The notes below the pieces were generated by a model that ran no database searches, had not been told where the DNA came from, and saw only the letters and a list, made by a program, of their open reading frames with translations. 64,000 bases of DNA, from positions 8,370,001-8,434,000 of the forward strand of contig NC_135244.1 of assembly GCF_947623445.1 (NCBI RefSeq), in the 5' to 3' direction. The translations under genes and the position numbers were made by a program. Positions 1 through 12,110 of this stretch are shown here, piece by piece. The first letter of the stretch is position 1. Each line of letters begins with the position of its first letter. Source of the stretch: Clavelina lepadiformis (lineage: Eukaryota; Chordata; Ascidiacea; Aplousobranchia; Clavelinidae).

Positions 1-3000
1 CTTTCGTTCGTGCAAGTCGCACATAAAAAGCCCATTATTGCAAGTACACCTAATAACTACTAAGATTTAGCGGACGTATCCGCAATAGGCCTTGATTACC
101 TCGTCATTTACCGGTTTTAACAAGCGCCTGAGTTGCGTGGGATTTTGCAAATGAATGTTCGTAAAGCAAATGAGAGTTTTAGAACGGTTTCAGCATCAGA
201 CTTTGTTGAAAAGGGCCACTTAAAAGGTTGCAAGTATTAATTAGCGCAAACATTTGTATTAAGGCAATATAAAACAGATCTATACGCATTTTATTTACTA
301 TAATCCAAAGTTTATTAAACGCTAAGAAGTGTAAGTATACCAACATAAATGTAGGCTTTTGCCTGATGTAGCTTAATACAACCTGACATTTCAGGAGATG
401 GCTCAAACCGACCACTAAACTTGCCGACTCGTCTGTAAAGTGTTGCTCGTAGAAGAATTGTTTGACGGTTGTTGCTGTTATTAGGAACACTTCTATAACC
501 GTTTGCTACGTGTGTTGAATCTCAGTATTATTTGCGCTATGTACCGTAGTGTATTATGCAAATTTTTTAATCAGTATAATTTGCTGATTAACGGTAAGAT
601 AAATTTGTAAATATGACCGTCAAGCGGCGCTATTCGACTTTATACAAGAAGTTTTCTTTGATATGACCTATATCCTTGACGTCTGTGATCGTATTGAAAG
701 AATCATTTTTCTGTATTCGTGAAAAAGATAGAGACTAACAATTTTGTCTCTGTAACAACACTAAATTTATACGTACTGAATGGTAAGTAAAATTAAAAGC
801 AAAAACAGTGTTATATAAATTATATGATGTTTTCCATTTATAGTATTTAAAGCGTCTGAATCCTATTCATTTTTAAAGTAAGACTGAAAACACAATTTTC
901 TCACTCAAGACAGCAGTTTACCAATCACCTTAGGCCAACATACCTGGGTAATGCAAGATAGAAATAATAGGTATTAACTAAATATGTTCTAAGCGGTAAG
1001 AAATACGCAGTAGGCAATTCTAAAGCGCTCTTCCGTTACGTTTCGGTATGATACAACGCCCATACTCCCCCATTGGTTCATAGCAGTCACCTGACTTCCT
1101 ACTTCCTTCCGAACGATTCTGACGCATTATGAAGCGCGTGGGCCTCAGGAGACGCCCACGTTTGCTTGGTTTTCACGCCAAATTTATCTGGGTACGAACC
1201 CATTTACATAATATTTGTGCACAGATATATTGTGAGCAGCCTTCTCATAAAATTTTTAGTTCAAAAATTTCGTCCACGAAAAGCAAATATCCTGATTATA
1301 AGCTTGTAAAATTCGCCCCAACTTTTAATATTTTATTATACTTACTGTTCTTATATACTTTTCTAAATGAGTGCGTCGTGTCCTATATTGTCAGTTCGAT
1401 ATCAATTCCGATATCACTGTATGTATCATGGAGTTTTGATCAATATTTAAGTACAACTTACGGTAAATACAGAAAACCTAAAAGCAAACCTTTCTCCGCA
1501 CCATAGCGTAATTCCATTCATGAAAAATATGGCACCGGGTTAAGTAGAGCGCTATTGAGACCAATTCAGGCAGATATATTGCAAATATATAAAATGGTTT
1601 AGAATCGTAGCGTTTGACATTGTGACTGTTATACTTTTCGAGTATCCCGTGAGATATATTACGCCGATTACCAACAGTTCAACAACACACTTTCATTTTG
1701 CTCTAGAGATCGTTTTATGGTAATTGCTGTGCAAATTGCAATTGCAATTATGGCAAACTTTAATTACCACAGTTTCTTAGCAAATAAACCCGCTCAACTG
1801 GCTCACCCGCTTAAGAAATGTGATATTCTTTTACAATCATCTTTACATGTCTTATTCTATGCAATAGTGTTGAACAATATGTACCTTCGCATTCAGTCTT
1901 TATTGAAATACTGTACCGTCATTCATATACTGTATACTATATAATTGCTGTAACGCATTATTGTTATAGGAATAAAGCAAAAAACCTAGTTATAAATTTA
2001 AGTTGCTTTGTGTTACGCTGTTACTTGAATATACGTTTAAAGAGAATTAACTGAAATTTAACTAAAACCGGATAAATTTCAAAAACTTACGATAGCTTCA
2101 TTTTTATTTTCTATTAGCTTGCTGGATGTTTGTCAGCTTCAGGTCTGTTCAAAACGCCTTGAGGTGCAGAAACGTCGTCCGGGTTGTTGGAAGCATGCTT
2201 TAAAGCACAACTGCGCTACCTCATATTACAAGAGTCGACATCCGATGCGGAAAGTGATACGAGAGAGAATTTTTCAGAAACGAAGACGTTTTCTTATCAT
2301 CTGCTCAAAATTGCGTTTAAAGTGTGCATTATGCCATACAACCACTTCGGCATATAAATGTACTCATGCGCTGGCAGGAAATGAATAAACACAGTTTCCT
2401 GGAAGCTTAATACACCAGCATTAACCACTTAGCACACCGATCAGAAACGTTATTTGTCTATATGCGATGAAATAAAATGTTTATATTCGTCTCGTAACTA
2501 TTACAGCTTAATTAACATGCAAATAATTAACACCGGCTTACATCTTAACTCATCGTGTAAATTCCTGCTCCCAAACTAAACAAGCTTTGTGCCTTTTGGT
2601 CTCCCTCGCATATACTGTCATCAAAGGATAGGGTCAAATTCCAAACGTTTTCCAAGTTGACGCTTTTCACCATGATGTCTTCTGCACAGACCCGAAACTA
2701 TACGTTATGTATATATAATAGGAGTTGTAGGGGAGCTTGGAACGAGTTGAAAACAATTTCGGCGTATAGTTCAAAGGTAATGTTGTAAAATGTTTGTATT
2801 GTAGGCGTGTTGCTATGATCAATACTCTACATCTCCTCTCGTGGCCCAAGTTAGCTATATGGGCCTGCTGGTGTATTTTGCTTATACTGTGTATCTACTG
2901 ATCAGTATAAAAACTGCTGGACGTGTTTATCGTAGGATATAAAAAAACTTAGTAGGATTGTGCCAATTGATTTATAACCAATTAGCTCAACTAAAGGTAA

Positions 3001-6000
3001 GACGTGGAAGATATTGTTACTTGTCAAAGTATCTGGAGTATTTTTACTTTTGCTATGCAACGTTGTTGGTTGATGCGCTCTTATACCGCTTCCGTATAAG
3101 TTCTTGACAAAACTCTCGTTAATAAAGTTTGTTAAAGTAAATCAATAATGTTTTAAAAAACACTGTTAGTAATAACTTAAAACAGGATTAGACTGGTTGA
3201 ATCGGTGAATGGTTCTGTTACGTCTGCTTTTCAAGCAGAGGTACAAATATAACACCGGGTCACGTGACATGACCAATTATTTTGTAAATAATAAGGGCAA
3301 TATCATCACATCCGTTACAGTCATCTTAAATTATAATATTGTTTAGGTTATAATTACGTTTCTGTTTTCAAGAAGTGTTTATGAATTGTATGATGCCACT
3401 ATCGACTATATTAGAATAAGAAGACTGACGGCATTGTGTCATTGCTAATGGTTAATGGTTTAAGTGCGATCCATTGTTTTCTCGCTCAGCAACCGTATAG
3501 CCCGGTTATATATATATAACCTACTATACAAATTCATCTTAGCAGCAAAGGCTGTTGTTAATACAAATGATTGGCTATCTAGCACGTAGCTCCATTGAGA
3601 CAAATGAGGCACTTGCCTCATCAATTTTTTTGGGATTTCTAGCTCTAAATATTTTTAAGTGTTAAACTGCATTTAACGACATATGCCTAATCGGTCACTA
3701 ATCAACATAGTTGTGAACATTTAACTCTGGCTAAAACCTTAGGTATTTCGTCTACACGTTTAGAATGATAACACCTCCAAGATTACATTAGGATTAGGAT
3801 TCCACAAGATACACGAGTAGGCCAAATCAATGAAGCGTTGTGGTGATTATTTCTTAAAGATTGTTTGTTGTTTAACCTATGGACAAATTTCAAGCAAACA
3901 AGGTTTCAAATTTACTTGAAATAATTAGTAATGCAATGAAGTAGCTCATATACAAAGGAATAAGTTTTTACTGATCAACAGTATTGCGTCTTTTTTGTTC
4001 CCCAAAGTACATTTTATGAAAACAACTAATTAAAGCTACTCTTTGCATCGATGTTGCTAGTACCAATTGAGGACCACCATCGCCGTTCTGTCTATATGGC
4101 AATTTAACCATTCGACTACTTCCGCTTTAACTGAAATAAAGGCGTTTTGCACGTTTAATTTTGACCCTTGTTACCGAAACAATTTTAAACCGCATGCTGT
4201 AGTGTATGCTTGTGTACTAAGTATAATGTACGTATATATTTTATTATGCGTTAGCTTAAGACGTTCTTTTCTCATTTTTTTCAACTTGTGCTGTTAATAG
4301 CATCTGACTGCTTTCTTGCATATACTTGTTAATCTCTTCCCTTAGTACACCCTACTTCAGATAGACTGAAAGTTGACAAGAACCAACAAATATAAACGTT
4401 TTTCTACACATAATTCAAAAACTAACGGCTTACCTGTACTTTGATGATAATGATGCGCTCCGGGGTAAAGAGTATATAGACCTGTATCGTAGTTGGTATT
4501 ATTATGGCATCAGTGCGTTTTGAAAAAAGAGGTATCATGATACCTATATAGTTAAAGTTGCCTAAACTGGGGGCTAAAGAAAGATAAATACCCGTTTGGG
4601 ATATAACGCCACAACTCAAATTTTTTCCGTTACGAAGCAATTGAAACAGATATGTGCGAAGCTGGAACCTGTGAAATGCTTAAAACAACCTGTATATAAG
4701 CAAAATACAAATGGAATTCTCATTTAAGCGCGTGATACATATACTTAGAATTTTTCCTTCAACGTTACTTTCAAAACTGGTAATCCATTACGGTCCAATT
4801 GTTTTCTTAAAAGTTTTAAATAAGTTTATGGTCTTGCACAGAGTACACTTGGTGCAAATATTCTAATGTATCGCTCGCTTTCTGAGATATCAGACTTATC
4901 AAGAGCTTACTGTTTGATCACATATAAATTTACTTTACGTTGTTAAGCTATGAAAAATATTTTGACGTTTTCGTTGCCTCGTATCGTTTCGTTGGCCATT
5001 ATAATGTGTATAAAAACTGGTTTACCGGAACAGCACTTATTATTGCCCTAAGATTTGTGTATAAACAGACTATCACAAGGCTGGTTCAACGAACTTAAAC
5101 AAAACTACAGAATAAGAAGTTGACAATATCGCGTTACCAACGCGACGCGTTACGTTTTCTCGCTCATGTTTAATCCAGATCATTGTCACAGAAGAATACT
5201 TGATGACATGCAAAAACTATATCTTTGAGCATGGTTTTTTAACCTGATAAAATTCCATGCTTTAGAGTTGTTATCATCCACTTTTTTATATGATCGGTCC
5301 ACTCCCAGTTCATGTCATATAACACCCATGTATGCAAAAACACATTGTTTTAAACTATCTCTACACGACGTTGTCACATACAGGCAAGAAGCTGCTTATA
5401 TACTTTTTCTATATTTGCTGGTATTTTTCGACACAAAAAATTATTTTTTGACTGACTGTAAGCTCATATTTCCCTGAAATTGAATAAAGTTTGAATCGTA
5501 CGAAAGTCTATGCAACTAAATAACCGAATTCGAATGTCCTACTTCAGATTTACTATGGTCCTATTGTGGGTGGATTTTATTTCGTGCCACCTGGTTGGTT
5601 ACGTTAACAACTATATATTATTCTGTAGTGCTGATATGGTATCTTTTTCTGTCTTCGTAAGCGAAACGATCGAATGGAAATATGCTTTTTCTTATCACAC
5701 GGCAATAATATTAGACATCATTATTTTCGCAATTGCGTAAGTGCCTTACAGAGAAATGCGAGGTAACAACGTTAAGTTCGGCAAATATAAAGCATTGCTT
5801 ATTTGCGGTTTGAATACGTAAAAGCGAATACGATGTAATTGTAGTTGTAGCATACTTTCTCCAAATGTCCGTAGTCTATTCATTTCCTTCGCTTGTCTTA
5901 TTAGGATGTGAACCCTTCAGGTTTCGCCCGGTGCCTGGGGCGCAACACTGGAACTGAACCCGCATACACATCTCCCGTATTTCACTTCTTGTTGTGCTTA

Positions 6001-6640
6001 ATGGAGGCTATCTTGTTAACGTTCAAATCTAAATTGGCTACAGAGGTTTTACTGTATAACTCTATAGCTTCCTGAAGATATTCAACGTGCTTAAAAACTA
6101 TAGCCCAAACAAACAGAGAAGGAACAACACAAATAGTTACGCTATTTTGCAATTTGCAATGATGAAAGAATTTCGACTTCAACTCCTGAAAAGATTGCTC
6201 CTATCAAATTGTCCGGTGTAAACTAATATGACTGAAACTATGAAATACGATCCGTTGAAAGAATAGAGTATTAATGCGGAGGCGTAGAGCAACCGTGCGA
6301 TTATGCTTTGATGTAAGAAATTAAGCTAATGCAAGCTTTGGTAAATGGTTGTTAAGATAAATTTAGCAGTATTTCATGCAGTCATATTCAGCATTAGCAC
6401 TGCAATAGTAATGTTTCTTATAGCCTAACTAAAAGTGGTTTATCAAAGTAGTCGCGAGACTTCCTATATACCAGCACAGGTAGGAGATCATTTCTTAGTT
6501 ATTACTGATTACTGTGTATTTTCCTTTGAAACAAATTGCTTTGTAGCAATACGTCGCCCACGTTCTTGCCATTAATATGACCATAAGTGGATGATATAAG
6601 CTACCTGAAGTTATATGTCTGTTTAACGAGGTTAACTATT
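1..6640. other. No recognisable gene
   Basis: No exon, RNA gene or repeat here could be tied to a known family. The longest open frames are 125 codons at 1129-1506 (+), with a hydrophobic stretch, and 89 codons at 2119-2388 (+), rich in Arg/Lys/Cys and preceded by a fair acceptor. Neither resembles a family I know. A short hairpin with 7-bp arms (CGTGGGC/GCCCACG) lies at 1137-1160. The stretch could be intergenic or hold unrecognised exons of a gene beyond the left edge. Confidence 0.5.
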
Positions 6641-6979
6641 AATTACACTGGTCAACAATTTTTCAAAAATTTTTTGCTTCCGTTAAGAAAACAATTGATT
6701 CTTATGTATTTTTGGACGCTGAATCCAAAAATGTCGGTTAAAGTTGCTGGTTAGCTCTAGTTTAAAAGATAAAATTTTTTTTCATTTTTGTATGTTGATC
6801 TATATATGGCAAGCCTTGGTGCACTTTATTGAACACAACAGTAACAATCTACAAACAGTGTAATAATTGCATGTGTTTATATTTCAGCATAGCATATGCA
6901 ACAAATAACTGCCACTTTCCAAATATAAATTTCTAATCTATTTTATATGTTATATTCCTTTTGGCCTGAACTCGTATAC

Positions 6980-8598
6980 GGTTAATGGAGCATCCCTACA
7001 TATCATCTTGCAAAAGTGAGCAAGCATTGATTGATTCTGTTTTCAATGGTACCTCTATTGCATTGCAGATATGCATTGGTGAAATCGCTCACCATGCTAA
7101 TCACTAACATCTCCACAGTTTGGTGGAAAAAATCCAGGTGCGAGTCCAAAAAATGCATCTTCAGTGATATATTGCACCCCATGCATCTGGATGCTTTAAT
7201 GAGATTTACACCAATTCCGTGTAGTTGTCAGCTCTCTTTTGTTCCCCAAGAATTTTGTGGCCAACAACTTAAACGCTTCCCATGCAATTTTCTCTTTGTC
7301 AAATAACACTTGATCAAATTTACCGTCTTCGAAGATGATGATTCTGCCAGAAGATTCCATTGCTGTAGTCTAGAGCTGAAGTCTAAATTTCTGATTTAAC
7401 TTTTGGTAGTTCCAAACCCGGATAAGATCGTGCAATTCATTTTGAGTTATAAGGTGTGGTTCTTTGGAAGATAGTGTTTCAACGTAACGTGAATTCTTTA
7501 GGTACCTCAGGAACAGTAAGTAATTCTCCATGCGGTAAGGGACGAATTTCTGATGGAATATTTGTGTATTGAATACTTTGCTTCTTCTTTCTCGACAAAC
7601 CTTTACAAACCGAGGGGGGGTCGTGCAAAAGTAGCAATCGCTAATGTGGTCAGTAGGTTCTCTCAAAACCATTGGAACAGCAAAGGGCATACATTTTCTT
7701 TTTCCGTTTAACTATTGCCAAAGTTTTGCACCACAGGAGTTACAGCATATGTGAGGGGCCCAACTCTTTTCCTGATCACTAGGGCAACCAAAAGTCAATA
7801 TGGTCAATTTTTTTTTACCTGCTCAGAATGCTATGAAACAAGCACAAAACAAGTTTCAGCTTTGTACGACGTGTGGTATAGAAGTTATTAGGTCAGATAA
7901 AGTCAAAATGTTACGTTAGGTCAAAATACGGTCAAATTGTTTCGTTAGGTCTTTTTTTTAGGTCAAAATCTATTAAACTTGTAATTTTGTAACCATTTTG
8001 TAATATTATTCTTCCGTTTTTCTCTTTTCTTGTACCGCAAACAATTCCAGTCCCGCAAATTTTACTTAGAACCAAAGCCACAAAGAGAGGGAAGGCTTTT
8101 CAGCGCGTTTGGTGACGTCACGATGTGACGTCATTGCATTTGAAACTGCAAGTTGTCAATCTTAATACGCAGAAACGAAAAAAAAGTCAACACTAGAAAA
8201 GCATTTTGTCATTTTTAAATGCAGCTTTAGATTAGAAAGTTGCTGTAGACAGTGTAGAGACTATCAGTATAGCATTTTTCAAAATGAGGTCAAAATCTAA
8301 ACTTTTTAGGTCAAAATAATGTCAAAATGTTAATTTTTTAGGTCAAAATAAGGTCAAAATATAAACTTTTAAGGTCAAAATGAGGTCAAAATGTGCAAAT
8401 TTTAAGGTCAAAATTTAAAATTTTTAGGTCAAAAAACTGGTTGCCCTACTGATCACCAACTTTATATCCAAAATACAAGTTGAATACAAGGTTTGCTTTC
8501 CTGACCACAGCCGTTATACTTCGCTTTTGTGAAGAAAAAGTTATTTCACCACAAATCTAGTAAAAATTGTCTGCATTTTTTATGCATTTACGAGGCAT
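6980..8598 (-). pseudogene. Broken gene of an uncharacterised Cys-rich repetitive family
   Basis: Read on the minus strand, the start codon is at 8598-8596. The first part (to 8449) begins MPRKC and contains an ICGE motif. It is cut by the hAT-type element at 7780-8448 and resumes at 7779 with EKSWAPHICCNSC, then MPFAVPMV..EPTDH..DCYFC. A Leu-rich stretch beginning HLITQNELHDLIR follows near 7450. After an apparent internal deletion, fragments near 7300-6980 read EKIAWEAF, SLKMHFLDSHLDFF, HGERFHQ and MLAHFC. I recall predicted proteins with this order of motifs, annotated only as uncharacterised, from many arthropod and cnidarian genomes. The Cys pairs suggest zinc binding. Stop codons, frameshifts, the deletion and the insertion show that this copy is dead. 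The function of the family is not known to me. Confidence 0.7.
7780..8448. mobile_element. Non-autonomous hAT-type element, 669 bp, 8-bp TSD
   Basis: The terminal inverted repeats are TAGGGCAACCA (7780-7790) and TGGTTGCCCTA (8438-8448). CTGATCAC stands directly outside on both sides (7772-7779 and 8449-8456) as a perfect 8-bp target duplication, which is the hAT hallmark. There is no transposase frame. The ends are filled with many same-direction copies of GGTCAAAAT at 7884-7970 and 8284-8435, resembling the subterminal transposase-binding repeats of hAT elements. Two perfect TGACGTCA palindromes lie at 8113-8120 and 8126-8133. It sits inside the pseudogene at 6980-8598 and separates codons that join across one copy of the duplication. 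Confidence 0.85.
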
Positions 8599-8935
8599 TT
8601 GCAGAAAGAGCAGTTCAAACTATACACATGAAGCAAGCAAACAACCCAACTCAAACATACGTCAAAATAAAAACAATATGAATAGAAACGTCATCTACCT
8701 TCAAACAAATATATTAAGTGCCCAACTCTATCTGGCAGATGCAAGCTACAACAGATAAACGCACACTTCTTTCCGCGTTAGCAAGTAAAGCACATTTTGG
8801 CATGGTGCCATATCTCAAAAACTAGAGCTAATCAACAAATTTAAAGTTGATATTCGAGATCAGTGACCCCAAATTAGCCAAGATTGACCTCATTCGTTTC
8901 AGAAGCAAATTGGCTGTTGACCAGTGTTATTTAAG

Positions 8936-11250
8936 GTTAGTGCAAACAATTGCGTGTCAATGTAAGCATTGTAGCTTAAGGTATAGTTTTTAATTTTGCA
9001 GCAAGATATTATTAACGATGGAGTTTCGTTAGTTGTTGTAGGCAGCAACTCCATACCAAGATTTGTTTTGAAGAATTTTAAGAAATTCACATAAACCCAG
9101 GGGAGAATTAGGGGAAAGCACAAGGATCCCGAGCTCCCACCATTTTTGTGGCCAGCTACATTATATGCCATAAATAAGCAAAAATCCACTGATATATAAT
9201 GCAAAAATATTCGTCAAATTTAAAGTTTTGCCTTAATTCAACCTTTAGTTTCTCAGCTTTAAAATTGCATTGCGTGTTTATTTCGTTTTACTTATTTCAA
9301 ACTATACTGGAAAATGAGTTTTTTTTAACTAAAACTATTTGAAAACCGGCTGCGCAGTGTACGTACACGTCGATGACTCAAGAAACTTTGCTAACACTAG
9401 CGTTTAGTTATGGAGAGGGCCATTTGTAGAGTGACCAACCGTCCAAATGTCATTTATTTCATATGACTGTCCCATATTTGAAGGTATCAAATTTCATAAA
9501 TGTGATATATATTCTAAAGCAGTGAAAGAAATTTAGTCAATTTGTGTAAAAAAATGATGCAAAGAGGTTGCAAATTTTAACTAATTAATTCCCAGCAGGA
9601 AATCTGTTTTTTTTTGAAAGAAATGGAACTTTTTTTTGCATTTTACGTCATTCTAGATCTTTTAAATTAACAAATTTCCGGGAGACCATGCTCAAGGACC
9701 CCCAAACATTAATTGATGCGTCTCTTGCACTTTCATTGAACAGGAAACGGCCGCCATTGACGATGACTTCATTCCTACACAGAAGTATTCTATTAATTCT
9801 GAGTGGTATGCGATTTTTAAACAATGTTATATATTTCTTCGAAGTGAAGTGAGTCACCTTGGCCATTGGGACGTAGCTCCTCCTAACGTACTCAATTTTT
9901 TGGGACACGGGGTTTTCTACATCTTTATTCATTTTCGTTCATCGCATTTTTTCCCTTGCGTGTCCTCATCGGCTATATTGCTATATAGTAACCACAGAAA
10001 TACTGTTTAACGTACAATGATATGAAAGTTCCTGGCAGCATAGTTCTAAAACAATGACTAAAGTCACGATCATAATTGGCTGATAGTAAAACATGACGGG
10101 TAGCTTGTCGTCCTTGTTATCAAGCGTCAGAGGAAGTTTCTAAAGAGCCCACTTCCAACAGAGCAAATTGAGCATTGCAGATGCTGATGCCGAGTGTTCA
10201 CTGTTTGATCGAGTTTTAAAAACAAAATAAGGTTATCGCTCCATGTTTTCCGAAATAGACGTTAAAATGAAATATATTAAGAAACTCATTGTGAAGTGAG
10301 TACGGCTACGGTCCATATACATAATACAAGGATGGTTGATTAGAAATCTTTAAGTTTTGTCCTGATTTTTTTTATAAAATATACAGTAAGTGGTTATTAA
10401 AAATTCTTGATGTAAATAATCGTGGTGTAGCGCACTAGGAGTGAGGGAGTCTTTTCTGAATATTTTAGAGTAAAATCTATTTCAGCAAAGTGGCGTAAAA
10501 ATGCCTTTCAGAAAAATGTCAAAATCTTGAAACGTTTTCAGCGAACCTGTCATTTACACTCTTATAAATACTATTTCATGTTAACTATACACAGTTTTAC
10601 TTGCTAACGTATAATATTACAGTGGTTACCACTTAACAGTATTTTAATATCTCCAGACCGACGCTGTTATTTTAGATAAGTTAGTTGCGCAATTCTTTAT
10701 CGGCAATAACAGCAGCTGGCAAGTATATTTGTGCCTATAAAATGTTTTAGAGTTCATATAACTAGACTTGACAAATGTGTGCTTAAACTATAATTTCCTT
10801 ATTGAAAGGGTCTCCACCACAGCTGGGGCCCCATGACACTGTACCATGTAAATCCGTAAATATTACTTGACTTAACTGTCTAGAAAGTTGATGTTGTCTG
10901 AACCGCTTTAACCAAATTTTATAGTAAAATAAAAAACAGGATGTAGTTTGACACTATTAAAGTTAACTTTATTTATATTTTTCTACACGAGCTTTCGCAA
11001 GCAAAACATTGCTTCTTCTAGTGTACTGCGAAATTTTGACTTGATTAGAGTCAATTCTCTTTGATTAGATTTCAATGTTAAGGTAAAACTTTTTTTTTTC
11101 TTGAAACACATCAAAAATATAATTTAAAATCATTTTTTTGTATGCGAAGCCGTATGGAGCAGCAAAAGAAAGCAAATTTATAAAATTTTCAAAATTTCTT
11201 GTTGACAGAAACGGAATTTTTGCTTTCCGTATGCCTTGGGTTTCAATATA
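8936..11250. other. Intergenic, no recognised gene
   Basis: There are only short open frames, the longest 94 codons at 9648-9932 (-), which match nothing I know. A stretch near 9430-9520 containing GTGACCAACCGTCC resembles the end of a common dispersed repeat, but no matching second end was found. The segment 10888-10992 is one copy of a repeat that recurs at 54702-54815 and is listed separately. Confidence 0.5.
10888..10992 (+). repeat. Dispersed repeat, copy 1 (other copy 54702-54815)
   Basis: This segment and 54702-54815 share an ordered series of blocks in the same direction: TGATGTTGTCTGAA, CACCAAA/AACCAAA, TAGTAAAATAAAAA, TAGTTTG and TTTTTCTACAC. Over the first 70 bases most positions agree by eye. 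The following ACGAGCTTTCGCAAGC in this copy looks like the 3' region of a retroelement, possibly Penelope-like, but that assignment is only a guess. Confidence 0.6.
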
Positions 11251-11350
11251 AGATGACTTGACTTGACTCCAGTCTTATTTGCCAAACGACTCGACTTGAC
11301 TCGAATAACTTCTTCCAAACAACTTGACTTAACTTGCGGCTCGACTTTGG
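11251..11350. repeat. Degenerate (A)CTTGACT/CGACTTGACT repeat tract
   Basis: Over about 100 bases the words ACTTGACT, CGACTTGACT and GGCTCGACTT recur with irregular spacers. Isolated relatives lie upstream near 10863 (ACTTGACTTAACTG) and 11035. It is low-complexity repeat DNA. The 65-codon frame across it on the minus strand is an effect of the repeat, not a gene. Confidence 0.65.
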
Positions 11351-12010
11351 TGGCTTGGTTGCGACTTTGTCAAAAAGTTGGACAATGTCTTTTGAAGGAC
11401 AATTAAGGGCCTTAAGTGCACCAATGCACCCGTGCTCCACTTTGGTGCCTCCTTTTTACGCCTGGGTAATAATCCACCTACAGCCTACGCCTAACTAACA
11501 TTACAACGTTCTTGTAAAAATGATTTCGCATATAGAGAAAGTAGTATAGATTTAAGTAACACCAGAGCTGCGTTAATGAAGTAAAACTAAAACTTGTAAC
11601 GTGGTATACTACAGTAGTAACGTTTTTATGTACAGTACTTACCGAATTGAATTTCATTTAACCACCTTTATTTATGAATTTATTAGATATCTATGCTTTA
11701 GTACAGTTTTTAAGTAGGGTTTTTTTTAATTATGAAAACTAGTTGAGCAGGGTGATCCAAAATTAATAGAGAAAGCAAAAGTGAGCAAGTGTTTTGTTTT
11801 AACTTTGGGGTGATCGGTCTGATCATAGAATACTAACAACAATAGAAGGCCAACTAGTGGTTGTTTTTTTTTCTGAAATAGGTAATTGTCATACTTCAGC
11901 GTGTCTAACATGCTTTTGCTTTACTGTCAATACAGGCATTGAAATGTGTGCGCAAAACTAGGCTAGGCCTAGTGGAGATAAATGACTTTTTAGCTGAAAT
12001 AAAAAAAACG

Positions 12011-12110
12011 GGTCTAGTGCAGAAGTGCACAACCGAATGACGTTTCAGTTAGAGTAGCTTGGGTCTAGTATACAAATGCATTCTGTGGTTGTGCAGCTCT
12101 GCACTAGACC
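12011..12110. repeat. 100-bp inverted repeat (MITE-like)
   Basis: The left arm at 12011-12039 (GGTCTAGTGCAGAAGTGCAC and on) pairs with the right arm at 12079-12110, whose reverse complement begins GGTCTAGTGCAGAGCTGCAC. Both arms end in a GAATG word and are separated by about 40 bases. AAAAAACG stands outside both ends and could be a target duplication, though one side lies in an A-tract. It would fold as a near-complete hairpin and looks like a small foldback element. Confidence 0.7.

Larger units (their letters stand above)
6645..8935. mobile_element. Dead inverted-repeat element carrying a broken gene
   Basis: Both ends carry CACTGGTCAACA pointing inward: 6645 onward on the + strand and, as its reverse complement, up to about 8930. 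The similarity continues inward through a TTTGCTTC block to a shared TTAGCTCTAGTTT near 6755 and 8830, giving imperfect inverted ends of about 130 bp. TTAA lies 3-4 bases outside each copy, which could be a remnant of a TTAA target duplication, but the intervening bases differ. Inside lies the pseudogene at 6980-8598 (-), itself interrupted by an hAT-type element. Without that insertion the unit would be about 1.6 kb, so it is probably internally deleted. Whether the encoded protein is a transposase or a passenger cannot be told from the sequence. Confidence 0.6.

Noticed and set aside
1129..1506. 125-codon frame with a hydrophobic stretch
   Set aside because: No family resemblance, no convincing splice partners, and of a length that can arise by chance in this window.
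2119..2388. 89-codon Arg/Lys/Cys-rich frame after a good acceptor
   Set aside because: A real internal exon is possible, but no neighbour exon or family could be found, so it is only mentioned in the gap entry.
5880..5970. GC-richer stretch resembling a tRNA
   Set aside because: No consistent cloverleaf or intact T-loop (GGTTCGAATCC-like) could be made; no tRNA or rRNA was seen elsewhere in the window.
8899..9204. 101-codon frame on the minus strand
   Set aside because: It starts within the right inverted end of the mobile element and shows no protein similarity.
9430..9520. Possible end of a transposon containing GTGACCAACCGTCC
   Set aside because: No partner terminus or target duplication was found nearby.
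9648..9932. 94-codon frame on the minus strand
   Set aside because: No recognisable motif or splice context.
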